Under the pieces are notes generated by a model. The model was not told where the DNA came from. It saw nothing but the letters and a program-made list of their open reading frames with translations, and ran no database searches. Below are positions 25,105 through 33,211 of a DNA stretch of 64,000 bases, in pieces. The position numbers and the translations under genes were made by a program. Location of the stretch: assembly GCF_009831575.1 (NCBI RefSeq), contig NZ_WUUT01000002.1, positions 124,001-188,000 of the forward strand, read 5' to 3'. Source of the stretch: Halovenus carboxidivorans. Its GTDB lineage: Archaea; Halobacteriota; Halobacteria; Halobacteriales; Haloarculaceae. Each line of letters begins with the position of its first letter. Position 1 is the stretch's first letter.

Positions 25105-27543
25105 CTACTCTTCGACGACGATCGTCCCGACCATGCCGGCGGCCTCGTGAGGCACGCAGAAGTAGTTGTGCTCGCCCGGAGTATCGAAGGTTCTCACGTA
25201 GGACTGCCCGGACTGGACGGCACCGACTCCGTTCTCCCAGCCCTCACGAGCGGCGCTCTCGCTGTCGAAATCGCCCGACGCCCAGTACTCCGCGTCGCTC
25301 GGGATCGCCCCCTCGTAGGCGACGACGTTGTGCGGTTCGCCCGCCGCGTGCCGCCAGGCGACGGTGTCGCCCTGCCGGACCGTGAGTTCCTCGGGATCGA
25401 ACGCGACCGCCCGCATGTCGACGACGTGATCTGCGTCGTCTGGCACGCCCTCGACGACGTTCGGGCCCCCTTCGAGTTCTGGTTCTGACTCCTCCTCGCC
25501 CCCGCTACTCTCGGGATTTGCGGGAGCCTTGTCGGGTGCACCCGCGACCGCGAACTGCGCCTGGAGGCACGCCTCGGCGTAGGCCCTGACGTGTTCACTC
25601 GGGTTCTCGCCGCTTTCGAGCGCGCTGATGTACGATTCGAGTGCGCTCTCGTAGCTCTCGTAGCTTTCCTGGTCTGCCTCCTCGACGAGGTCATGTACGC
25701 GGGCCTCCTCGAAGTGTGCGAAGACGTCGCTGACGATCGATCCAGCGCCACCCGTCGCGCCGGCGCTTGCCGAAACGACCGCGTAGATCGCGTCGACACC
25801 GAGGCCGACCGCGGACTCCGCGCCGCTCGGGCCGGCTTCGATCTGTCCCTCGAAGTTCTCGTAGAGTCGGTGATCCGCCTCTTCGAGGGCTTCGTGGAAG
25901 CCGGCCGCACCGCTCTCGAAGTAGCCCAGAGCGTCGGTCATGACCGTCGACGCGCGCTCTGATTCACCCAGGGCTTCGAGAGCGGCGCCGTCCAGCGCGC
26001 GGCCGATGAGGTATCCGGCCTCTGCACCGCTTGCTGCTGCCGTCGAGGCGAGTTGCCGTTCGAAGGTTGCGAGCGTCTCGTGGACGCCAGCGACGTGTGA
26101 GGCCACTGCTTCGTCGTCTCCGTTTTCGATCGCCGTCGACAGCCCTTCGAGGTGGTCGTGCTCGAATGTGTCATAGAGCCCTTCGTCGGTTTCTTCGAGA
26201 GTTTCGTGGAAGCCGCCGGCGTCGGCCTCGAAGTCCGCGAAGACGTTCTGAACGAGTTCGAGCGCCCGATCCCGGCGCCCGAGGCGGTACTGTTCGTGGG
26301 CGTCAGCGACGCGAATCCGGGTGTAACTGGCCTCCAGCAAGGCCGACATGCTCCCCGACACGAGCGCGGCGATACCGGATCTGAGCGCCGAGTCGAGCGT
26401 CTCCAGTGCCGCCGTCGCGGCCTCGCTATCTCCGTTCTCGAAGGCCGTGACGAGATCTTCGAGCGCCCCCTCGAAGCTCTCGTAGCTCTCGTGGTCGGTT
26501 TCTTCGAGGGCGTCGTGCGCCCGAGCGGTCTCGAACCGTTCGAGGCCCGTCTGGACGGTCTCTACCGCCGCCTCTGTTGCGCCGTTTTCGGACAGAAGCA
26601 CCGCATCGCGGGCTCTGGCCCGGTACTCGTTCAGCGAAGCGGCGTGAGCGAACGCTTGGGTGGGACCACCCGCTGCTGCAGCCGCCGCGCCGTCCCAGCC
26701 CCGAGCCTGCAGAGCAGCCATGTGAATCGCGCCCGCGACAGACTCGTCTTCTGCCGCGTACAGGGCCTGCAGTGCTGCCCCGAAAGCGTCGTGTGCCGCC
26801 TGCGTCGCGGCCTCCCGGTCTTCGCTCTCAGCGGCACTCGACGCCTGACGAGCCGCGCTGACGAAGCTATCAGCGGCCCCTCGATCGACCTCTGCGACAC
26901 CGTCGTAGAGATTTTCCTCGAACCGAGCGGCGATCTGATCGAACTCCTGGGCCGCCGCGCCGTATTCGCCGAGTGAGAGCAAGATCAAGCCGTCCTCGAC
27001 GTGAGCTCCCATGACCAGAAGCGTCAGCGACGGTAGCAGGGATTCGTCGGCGAGCGTCGCCTGTGCGGAACGGAGGTTCTCGTCCGCCGTCCGCATCGCC
27101 TCGTGGGCGGCCTCTAGCTCCTCGTTTGCCACCGTTTCCCTGAGTCGTCCGAGAGCCTCCTCGAAGCCGTGGTAACTCGACTCCTCGGTCTGTTCGAGGG
27201 TTTCGTGGGCGTTGTTCTCTCCGGACGCGTTCTCGAACCGCTCGAAAATATCGGAGGCGACCGTCGCGGCGGAGTCGTACGCGCCCGCATGACCCAGGAT
27301 CACCGGATCGCGTAGTCGTGTCCGGATCGCGTTCCACTCCGACACAACGCCGACGTCGGCCGCCGCATAGGACGGTTCTGCCCCGGTCTGCTCGGATTCG
27401 CTATCCGACTGCTCGGTGGTCGATTCCGATGGCTGTTCCGACTGATTGTCCCCGTCGTCGGAGCTGCCCGAACAGCCTGCGAGTGATACGCCTGCGAGCG
27501 CGCTCCCCGATGCGAGGAGCAGTTGCCGTCTCGTCTGCTGCAT
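25105..27543 (-). CDS. Tat-exported lipoprotein: DUF5059-type repeats plus C-terminal cupredoxin domain
   Basis: 812 residues. The N-terminus has a Tat signal (TRRQLLL) and lipobox LAGC with Cys24, then a Ser/Glu/Gln-rich linker, so the protein is anchored outside the cell. About five imperfect helical repeats follow (roughly 65-680). Each is built round F-E-x-x-x-x-H-[ED]-x-LE[EQ]-x-[DE]-x3-Y and a following FE-x2-L segment. The last 110 residues are a plastocyanin/halocyanin fold with a type-1 copper site: EPHNVV supplies His, CVPHEAAGM supplies Cys, His and Met. Two DtxR-type palindromes flank its TATA box, pointing to metal-controlled expression. The repeats resemble DUF5059 and the helical domains of iron-uptake lipoproteins. 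Metal acquisition or electron transfer is inferred. Confidence 0.88.
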   Translation of the reverse strand: MQQTRRQLLLASGSALAGVSLAGCSGSSDDGDNQSEQPSESTTEQSDSESEQTGAEPSYAAADVGVVSEWNAIRTRLRDPVILGHAGAYDSAATVASDIFERFENASGENNAHETLEQTEESSYHGFEEALGRLRETVANEELEAAHEAMRTADENLRSAQATLADESLLPSLTLLVMGAHVEDGLILLSLGEYGAAAQEFDQIAARFEENLYDGVAEVDRGAADSFVSAARQASSAAESEDREAATQAAHDAFGAALQALYAAEDESVAGAIHMAALQARGWDGAAAAAAGGPTQAFAHAASLNEYRARARDAVLLSENGATEAAVETVQTGLERFETARAHDALEETDHESYESFEGALEDLVTAFENGDSEAATAALETLDSALRSGIAALVSGSMSALLEASYTRIRVADAHEQYRLGRRDRALELVQNVFADFEADAGGFHETLEETDEGLYDTFEHDHLEGLSTAIENGDDEAVASHVAGVHETLATFERQLASTAAASGAEAGYLIGRALDGAALEALGESERASTVMTDALGYFESGAAGFHEALEEADHRLYENFEGQIEAGPSGAESAVGLGVDAIYAVVSASAGATGGAGSIVSDVFAHFEEARVHDLVEEADQESYESYESALESYISALESGENPSEHVRAYAEACLQAQFAVAGAPDKAPANPESSGGEEESEPELEGGPNVVEGVPDDADHVVDMRAVAFDPEELTVRQGDTVAWRHAAGEPHNVVAYEGAIPSDAEYWASGDFDSESAAREGWENGVGAVQSGQSYVRTFDTPGEHNYFCVPHEAAGMVGTIVVEE

Positions 27544-27545
27544 GT

Positions 27546-27561
27546 TTTAGGCTTGCCTAAA
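27546..27561. promoter_or_regulatory. DtxR-type operator, proximal copy
   Basis: TTTAGGC-TT-GCCTAAA is a perfect 16-base palindrome starting three bases from the ATG of the copper-lipoprotein gene. It has the TTAGG...CCTAA shape bound by DtxR/IdeR-family metal-dependent repressors. Its position over the transcription start would block initiation. Confidence 0.75.
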
Positions 27562-27563
27562 TA

Positions 27564-27572
27564 GAATATATG
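27564..27572 (-). promoter_or_regulatory. TATA box of the copper-lipoprotein gene
   Basis: Minus-strand CATATATTC lies 21-29 bases upstream of the ATG at 27543, between the two DtxR-type palindromes. The transcript would be leaderless or nearly so. Confidence 0.6.
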
Positions 27573-27582
27573 TGTTTCGAAG

Positions 27583-27598
27583 TTTAGGCGGCCCTAAA
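27583..27598. promoter_or_regulatory. DtxR-type operator, distal copy
   Basis: TTTAGG-CGGC-CCTAAA is a palindrome with 6-base half-sites, the same half-sites as the proximal copy, 37 bases further upstream. It lies beyond the TATA box at the position where the B-recognition element or an upstream regulator would bind. Confidence 0.7.
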
Positions 27599-27835
27599 AC
27601 CGGCAAAACTCTCTGTCCTCCGGCGGTCCGGTATCGAGTGACCCTGTTCCCGGGGCGAGTAGTAGCAACTGTACCGTAATCGAACCGTTGGGACTGTCGG
27701 ATAACTACTTCGTAAACCACATAACGATATATCGAATCGCCAGCGTCGAGTGAATCGTTGGGTGTTACTCGAACTGTTCGAGGGGTACAGGTGCCAGGGC
27801 CGTTGTGGGCCAGTAATGCATCCGCCGGGAGTCGA

Positions 27836-28231
27836 TCAGTTCGGTTCCGGAAGATCCGGTCGGCCGGCCACGATGTCGGTCATCGAGAGAATTCCGACGA
27901 CCTCTCTGTCGTCCACGACGGGGAGATGGCTGATCCCTTCGGTAATCATCAACTCCGCTGCGGCCTCGACCTGCTTGTCTGTCGAGACGGTGTAGATGTC
28001 GGTCGTCATGCGATCGGCAACTGATTCGTTCGTCGCCTCCGGGCCGTCAGTCGCGATTTCGATGAAATCCGTCGAAGTGAGAATTCCTTCCGGACGGCAC
28101 TGGTCGTCGATCACGACGACCGACTTGATCCCCTGCTGTAACATCGCCTCCCCCACGTCTCCAACTCGGTCACCCGGGTTGACTGTCAACACCGGTTCTG
28201 TCATGAGTTGCTCGACAGGAGTGTCACCCAT
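27836..28231 (-). CDS. Two-CBS-domain protein
   Basis: 131 residues made of two CBS domains and almost nothing else. The first starts VEQLMTEPVLTVNPGD and ends GILTSTDFIEIA. The second starts VADRMTTDIYTVSTD and ends GILSMTDIVAGRP. Paired CBS domains bind adenosyl nucleotides and report energy state or ionic strength to partner proteins. No effector domain is fused and no obvious partner gene is adjacent. A 292-base non-coding gap separates it from the copper-lipoprotein start. The ATG at 28231 is the natural start. Confidence 0.9.
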   Translation of the reverse strand: MGDTPVEQLMTEPVLTVNPGDRVGDVGEAMLQQGIKSVVVIDDQCRPEGILTSTDFIEIATDGPEATNESVADRMTTDIYTVSTDKQVEAAAELMITEGISHLPVVDDREVVGILSMTDIVAGRPDLPEPN

Positions 28232-28337
28232 GTTGTCTATTCACGAACTCCGGGGGTAAAACAACTACCCTCGTCTCTGGCCGAGACAGGTGGCTCGCCT
28301 CCGGTGCGTTGAAGCCAGCAGACGCCGAAGGTCGAGT

Positions 28338-29354
28338 ATGATTGTCGAAGGGACGATCCTCCGTGGTCGGGAGTTCGAGCCCGTGGAGGGCCGGGTCGTC
28401 GTCGAGGACGGCGAGATCCTAGAGATCGACCGGCGGTCAGCCCACAGCGATGATATCGTCCTGCCCGCCTTCGTCAACGCGCACACGCATATCGGTGACT
28501 CGGTTGCGAAGGAGGCGGGGGAAGGGCTGAGCCTCGAAGAACTGGTCGCACCTCCCGACGGACTCAAACACAGACTGCTGAGAGCGGCCAGCCGCGAGGA
28601 ACTGGTCGAAGCCATGTCTCGGACGCTGTCGTACATGCAACGGGCCGGTACCAGCGCGTTCGTCGAGTTCCGGGAAGGGGGCGTGGAAGGGGTGCGAGCG
28701 ATCGAAGCGGCCCTCGATGAATACGAGATCGACGGTGTGATTCTCGGCCGCGGGACGACAGACGTGATAGCGGAGTCGGACGGGTTCGGTGCCAGCGGTG
28801 CCAACGACCGTGAGTTCAGCCACGAGCGGGCACAGACGGACGCGGCCGGGAAACTGTTCGGTATCCACGCCGGCGAGGCCGACAGCAGTGATATCAACCC
28901 TGCCCTCGACCTCGCTCCCGATTTCCTCGTCCACATGGTACACCCGGAACCGCTGCATCTCGAACGTCTCGCAGACAGCGAGATTCCGGTCGTCGTCTGT
29001 CCGCGGTCGAACGCCGTGACGGACGTGGGACTACCGCCAGTTCGGGATCTGCTCGACAGAACGACGGTCGCTCTCGGAACGGACAACGTCTTCCTGAACA
29101 GTCCGTCGATGTTCCGTGAGATGGCGTTCACTGCCAAACTGATGGACGTGTCGACGGTCGAGGTGCTGCAGATGGCGACGGTCAACGGCGCGGAGATCGC
29201 CGGGTTGAACGCCGGGGTGATCGAACCGGGACGGGACAGCGAGTTGCTCGTACTCGACGGCGACTCGGACAATCTCGCGGGCGCACGAGACCCCCGTCGC
29301 GCAGTCGTCCGCAGAGCCGGCATCGACGACGTAAAACGTGTAATCAGAAGCTAA
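28338..29354 (+). CDS. Amidohydrolase family protein
   Basis: 338 residues from ATG 28338 (MIVEGTILRGREFEP). The metal-dependent hydrolase barrel is shown by NAHTHIGDS (HxH metal ligands), GIHAGEA (His), VHMVHPEP (His) and LGTDNVFLN (Asp), in the order typical of the cytosine-deaminase/adenosine-deaminase-like subgroup. The flanking beta-sandwich is split between the N-terminus (GRVVVEDGEILEID) and C-terminus (IEPGRDSELLVLDGD). It probably deaminates or hydrolyses a cyclic amide or heterocycle in the cytoplasm; substrate unknown. An upstream in-frame ATG at 28290 adds a basic, Arg-rich stretch and was rejected. Confidence 0.87.
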   Translation: MIVEGTILRGREFEPVEGRVVVEDGEILEIDRRSAHSDDIVLPAFVNAHTHIGDSVAKEAGEGLSLEELVAPPDGLKHRLLRAASREELVEAMSRTLSYMQRAGTSAFVEFREGGVEGVRAIEAALDEYEIDGVILGRGTTDVIAESDGFGASGANDREFSHERAQTDAAGKLFGIHAGEADSSDINPALDLAPDFLVHMVHPEPLHLERLADSEIPVVVCPRSNAVTDVGLPPVRDLLDRTTVALGTDNVFLNSPSMFREMAFTAKLMDVSTVEVLQMATVNGAEIAGLNAGVIEPGRDSELLVLDGDSDNLAGARDPRRAVVRRAGIDDVKRVIRS

Positions 29355-29410
29355 CGGCGGCCTGGAACTGTCACCCACTATTAAGTCCGCGCACGGTGAC
29401 CGTTCAACCA

Positions 29411-29848
29411 ATGTACGACAATATCCTCCTGCCGACGGACGGTTCCGAGGGGATGGCGGCCGTCGTCGACCACGCCAGCGAACTGGCGGCGATCCACGAC
29501 GCGACCCTCCACGCCCTCTACGTCGCGAACACGGCGTCGATGTCGGACCTCCCGATGGAGTCATCCTGGGAGGGAGTCAGCAGCGCGCTCCGCAAGCAGG
29601 GTGAACGCGCCGTCGAATCAGTCGAGGAGACGGTCGACGACCAGCCGGTCGAGACGCACATCTCCGACGGGTCGCCGTCCAAGGAAATCGTCTCCTACGC
29701 GGAGGAAAACGACTGTGACGTGATCGCGATGGGAACGCACGGCCGGTCTGGCGTCGACAGACTGTTGCTGGGAAGCGTTGCGGAACGGGTCGTTCGGTCG
29801 TCACCGGTTCCTGTGCTGACGATCAGAGTCGGTGACGCCGACTCCTAA
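29411..29848 (+). CDS. Universal stress protein (UspA family)
   Basis: 145 residues beginning MYDNILLPTDGSEGM, the first beta-strand and loop of the Usp fold. The ATP-binding signature G-x2-G-x9-G-[ST] is present as GTHGRSGVDRLLLGSVAERV, followed by the closing VPVLTIRV strand. It therefore probably binds ATP and helps in stress survival, though partners are unknown. It is a stand-alone gene; its stop overlaps the convergent birA stop by four bases. A GTG five codons upstream is possible but the ATG fits the family start. Confidence 0.92.
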   Translation: MYDNILLPTDGSEGMAAVVDHASELAAIHDATLHALYVANTASMSDLPMESSWEGVSSALRKQGERAVESVEETVDDQPVETHISDGSPSKEIVSYAEENDCDVIAMGTHGRSGVDRLLLGSVAERVVRSSPVPVLTIRVGDADS

Positions 29849-30780
29849 CTGTCTGCCGGCCGGAGGTGTTCACAGTCGCCCGCCGAAACCTCCCGGGTTC
29901 CGGTGTCGGTCTCGACGATCAGGGTTCCGGGCACCGTGATATCGACCGCTTCCCCCACGATACGCCCGTCGGGCGTATCGACGCGGACCCGTTTGCCCAG
30001 CGTCGAGGAGAGGTCACGCCAGCCGTCCATCACCGTCTCCGGGCGTGCAGTCGAGAGTGTCCAGAACTCCTCGAGGAGGTGTTGTGTCACCGCTCGTCGG
30101 TCGACCGTGCCGACCTCGGACTGGAGCGATGTCGCCGGTTGGTCGCCCGGGAGGTCGGCGGGGTCGACGTTCGCGTTGAGACCGATACCGACGACGAGCC
30201 AGGAGATGCGGTCTGCCTCTCCCTCCATCTCGGTGAGAATACCCGCGAGTTTCCGCCCCCCGACTCGTACGTCGTTGGGCCACTTGATCGTCGCGTCAGC
30301 GCCACAGTGTCGGGCCGCGCGGGCAGTTGCGACGGCGGCCACCAGCGTGTACAACGGTGCGCGGGCGGGCGGCACCTCGGGCCGGATCAGGATCGACGCC
30401 CAGATCCCGCCGCTCGGGGAGACCCACTCTCGGTCCAGTCGCGCCCTGCCGCCGGTTTGGCGGTCCGCGACGACGACGGTATCTGACCGACCCGCCGCCG
30501 CGAGTTCGCGCGCACGCTCGTTCGTGCTTCCGATCTCATCGTGGTACTCGACATCCAGCGGTGCGTCCAACCCGTACTCGATCGCCGGACCGCCAAACTC
30601 CGGAACGGCTTCGAGCGTGTACCCGTCGGGACCGCTGTCGATCGTGAACCCCTCCTCCCGGAGCGCTTCGATGTGATTCCAGACTGCCGCACGAGAGATA
30701 TCCAGATCGGCGGCGAGATCCGGCCCGCTGACCGGCCCGTCAGCGACCGCATCGAGAACCTGCTTGCGCGTCGAGTGCAT
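29845..30780 (-). CDS. birA: Biotin-[acetyl-CoA-carboxylase] ligase with N-terminal HTH
   Basis: 311 residues. The N-terminal winged helix (about 1-60: MHSTRKQVLDAVADGPVSG, then ISRAAVWNHIEALREEG) is followed by the ligase domain. Its GRARLDREWVSPSGGIWASILIRP motif holds biotinyl-AMP, KWPNDV binds biotin and ATP, and a small C-terminal SH3-like domain ends the protein. It attaches biotin to carrier proteins such as acyl-CoA carboxylase and, given the HTH, may also repress biotin genes. It is single on its strand, convergent with the Usp gene. The ATG at 30780 begins at the HTH, as expected. Confidence 0.94.
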   Translation of the reverse strand: MHSTRKQVLDAVADGPVSGPDLAADLDISRAAVWNHIEALREEGFTIDSGPDGYTLEAVPEFGGPAIEYGLDAPLDVEYHDEIGSTNERARELAAAGRSDTVVVADRQTGGRARLDREWVSPSGGIWASILIRPEVPPARAPLYTLVAAVATARAARHCGADATIKWPNDVRVGGRKLAGILTEMEGEADRISWLVVGIGLNANVDPADLPGDQPATSLQSEVGTVDRRAVTQHLLEEFWTLSTARPETVMDGWRDLSSTLGKRVRVDTPDGRIVGEAVDITVPGTLIVETDTGTREVSAGDCEHLRPADS

Positions 30781-30878
30781 ACTCCCGGTATTCGCCCCAC
30801 CCTTACAGGCGTTTCTCTACGTTGGTCTCTCTCGTCGGCTGATAGGTCTCCGGGAGCGACCGACTGGAAAGGAAAGTC

Positions 30879-30886
30879 CTTTTATT
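30879..30886 (+). promoter_or_regulatory. TATA box of tRNA-Leu
   Basis: CTTTTATT lies 34-41 bases before the mature 5' end of the tRNA, consistent with a short 5' leader removed by RNase P. Confidence 0.5.
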
Positions 30887-30919
30887 CACCCGGGCAGAAC
30901 GGTGGAATGCACACGGAGT

Positions 30920-31004
<85 letters not shown>

Positions 31005-31131
31005 CTGGTCGTTCGCCGTTCCGACGCGAGATGCGTTGTACGGACGGCGGACAAAAGTGCGGGTGCACATCCCTTCAGGGATCAGCACCCACGCAACTTT
31101 TCACGGAGCTACTCCCCGAGAGAGCGCTCTG

Positions 31132-31512
31132 TCACTCCTGGTAGACCGCCTCGGCGGAAGTCCGGTTCGTCCCGAACGAGGTGATCGTGGCGTCGATACG
31201 GTCACCGACCGCGCTGTCCGGCGGACAGTCCTCGACGAAGATCACGAACCCCTCCTTCTTGCAGACGGCCTGTTTGCCGCCGGAGTGGTGGCTCCGAAAC
31301 TCCGTGATGCCGACGGTCACGGAGTCGCCAATCTCGACCGGCGGTTCGCGGTCGACGGCCGCGGCGTGGGCCTCCCGAGACTGTTCGCGCTCGATTTCGG
31401 ATTTCAGCTCCGATTTCTCGACCGCGTGGCCGCGCCGCTTCCCGATCGTGTAGAACAGAACAGCACCGGACAGAAACGAGCCGACTCCCACGGCGAGCAC
31501 AATCGTCTGCAT
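31132..31512 (-). CDS. Membrane-anchored TRAM-domain protein
   Basis: 126 residues from ATG 31512. A single N-terminal hydrophobic segment (about 3-23, IVLAVGVGSFLSGAVLFYTIG) is followed by a charged, Glu/Lys-rich linker. The C-terminal TRAM-like beta barrel (about 60-125) shows GDSVTVGITEF, GFVIFVEDC and VGDRIDATITSF. TRAM domains bind RNA, and small stand-alone TRAM proteins are common in haloarchaea. A membrane-tethered form would place RNA binding at the membrane surface; that is inference. Its coding strand runs toward the tRNA-Leu gene. The TTG three codons upstream is less likely as start. Confidence 0.82.
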   Translation of the reverse strand: MQTIVLAVGVGSFLSGAVLFYTIGKRRGHAVEKSELKSEIEREQSREAHAAAVDREPPVEIGDSVTVGITEFRSHHSGGKQAVCKKEGFVIFVEDCPPDSAVGDRIDATITSFGTNRTSAEAVYQE

Positions 31513-31559
31513 ATCGGTCAAACAGTATCCGCCCTGTTAGTTGTCACGGCCACGGGCGC

Positions 31560-32111
31560 TCACAGCGGGAACCGCTCGACGGTCGAGTACACCGGCCCGT
31601 CGTCGGTGAGTTCACTCTCCGTAAGCCGAATCTCCTCGAAACGGACCGTCCCGACGTCCGGGTCGCGGCTCTCGACGACATCCTGGACGAGAGCCTTGCC
31701 GCCGGCGTGGTCCATCCGGGCAATCGTGGCGTGGGGGGTAAACTCGTGGTCTTCCGGGTCGAACCCGATGGCCGTCGTCGCGTTCTCGATCGATTCGTGC
31801 AGGCGGGTGAGTCGGTCGCCGCCGTCGCGAACCCCGACCCAGACGACGCTGATGTAATCGAGGTGCGGAAAGACCCCGAGTCCGCCGATTTCGGCCTCGA
31901 ACGGACCCACGTCGGCGTCTGCGACGGCCTCCGAGAGGGCATCGGTGAGTTCGCCGAGGCGGTCGGGATCGGTGTCACCGAGAAACTTCAGGGTGATGTG
32001 AGCCTGTTGGGGGTCCGTGAACCGCAGGCCGTCGGCGTCCTCGAACAGCGATTGGACCGCCGCCACCCCCGAGGCGAGGCCGTCGAGATCGGCACTGACG
32101 AACAGTCGCAT
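31560..32111 (-). CDS. thpR: RNA 2',3'-cyclic phosphodiesterase (2'-5' RNA ligase family)
   Basis: 183 residues with the two HxT[LI] catalytic motifs of the 2H phosphoesterase family: HITLKFLGD near residue 38 and HATIARM near residue 127. It starts MRLFVSADLD, typical of ThpR/LigT. The enzyme opens 2',3'-cyclic phosphate RNA ends to 2'-phosphate and can reversibly join tRNA halves with a 2'-5' bond. It is divergent from the TPR gene across about 50 bases, which must contain both promoters. Length and motif spacing match the family; no extra domain is present. Confidence 0.93.
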   Translation of the reverse strand: MRLFVSADLDGLASGVAAVQSLFEDADGLRFTDPQQAHITLKFLGDTDPDRLGELTDALSEAVADADVGPFEAEIGGLGVFPHLDYISVVWVGVRDGGDRLTRLHESIENATTAIGFDPEDHEFTPHATIARMDHAGGKALVQDVVESRDPDVGTVRFEEIRLTESELTDDGPVYSTVERFPL

Positions 32112-32164
32112 ACTCGCAGTACGGTGACGCAGGTCTTAATGCCTACCCAACCGAAGCAGTAGGT

Positions 32165-32908
32165 ATGACTGACGAACCGGAGGATCACGAGTTCTCGGAG
32201 GGACAGGGGTTCGACGATCCCTACGAGGGCTTCGATATCGATCCCCCAGAACTCACCGTCGACACCGACGAGGTCGACCCGGTCGACTCCCGGGTCGTCG
32301 CGGATCTCCTCGACGACGACAACCTCGCGAAAGACGAGGTCGACGCCGCGAAACTGATCGACGTCGGACTGGACTATATTCGGATCAACCGCCACGAACA
32401 GGCGACAGAGACCTTCGAGCGGGCGGCGCGGTACGCCGACGACGACCGCGTCGAACAGGAGGCCTGGGTGAACAAAGGCGTTGCACACGCCGAACTGGAG
32501 GAGTACGACGCGGCAATCGGTGCCTACAAGGAAGCGATCCAGATGGACGAGGACTCCGAGCACGCGGCGACGGCCGAGACCAACCTCGCGTACGCGCTGT
32601 GGGAGTTCGGCCGCACCGAGGAGGCTCTGGAACACGCGGAGCGGGCCGTCGAGATCGATCCGCGGTTCGGCCAGGCCTGGTACAACCGCGGCTTTTTCCT
32701 CAACGAGCGCGGACTTGCCGAAGACGCTCTCAACGCCTTCAACAACGCGATTCGACTGGGATACCGGAGTGCCGATCTGCTCGAAGAGAAGGCGATCGCT
32801 CTCGAGAAGATGGGCGAGGACGAGCGCGCCGAAGAGGTCGCCGAGGAGGCCGAACAGATGCGCGCCGACAACGAGGAAGAGGTCATCGGGGACCAACTGA
32901 CGGAGTGA
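32165..32908 (+). CDS. TPR-repeat protein
   Basis: 247 residues. A very acidic N-terminal 75 residues is followed by about four TPR units from roughly 76 to 235. They are recognisable from AKLIDVGLDYIRINRHEQATETFERAARYA, AWVNKGVAHAELEEYDAAIGAYKEAIQM, NLAYALWEFGRTEEALEHAERAVEID and AWYNRGFFLNERGLAEDALNAFNNAIRL. TPRs form a superhelix that binds peptides or proteins; no partner is evident. The DUF424 gene begins three bases after its stop, so the two are in one operon. Confidence 0.92.
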   Translation: MTDEPEDHEFSEGQGFDDPYEGFDIDPPELTVDTDEVDPVDSRVVADLLDDDNLAKDEVDAAKLIDVGLDYIRINRHEQATETFERAARYADDDRVEQEAWVNKGVAHAELEEYDAAIGAYKEAIQMDEDSEHAATAETNLAYALWEFGRTEEALEHAERAVEIDPRFGQAWYNRGFFLNERGLAEDALNAFNNAIRLGYRSADLLEEKAIALEKMGEDERAEEVAEEAEQMRADNEEEVIGDQLTE

Positions 32909-32911
32909 GCG

Positions 32912-33211
32912 ATGGGCGAGCTACTGTTGAACGAGCGTGAGACCGGAAAGGGCCGGCTCGTGTCGGTCTGTGACGCCGGATTGATCGGGGAGACCTTCGA
33001 GAACGACGACCTCTCGCTGACGGTCAACGCCGAGTTCTACGAGGGCGAACCCGCAGACGAAGAGGCTATTATCGGCAGCCTCGCGAAGTGCTCGGTCGCG
33101 AATCTCGTCGGCACGGAGGCGGTGGCGCTCGCCGTCGAACACGGGTTCGTCGAGGAGGAGAACGTCCTCGATATCGACGGGACGCGACACGCCCAACTGT
33201 TGTGGATGTAG
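32912..33211 (+). CDS. DUF424 family protein
   Basis: 99 residues, matching the short archaeal DUF424 family: an N-terminal segment L-N-E-R-E-T-G, then VCDAGLIGETFENDDLSLTVNAEFYEG, then SLAKCSVANLVGTEAVALAVEHGFV. The family is widespread in archaea and often lies near translation or tRNA-related genes, but its role is not established. It follows the TPR gene by three bases. Its stop abuts the stop of the convergent SDR gene with no gap. Confidence 0.85.
   Translation: MGELLLNERETGKGRLVSVCDAGLIGETFENDDLSLTVNAEFYEGEPADEEAIIGSLAKCSVANLVGTEAVALAVEHGFVEEENVLDIDGTRHAQLLWM

Noticed and set aside
28265-29323. 352-codon minus-strand frame opposite the amidohydrolase
   Set aside because: Ser/Arg-rich shadow with no motif; the plus strand carries all metal ligands of an amidohydrolase.
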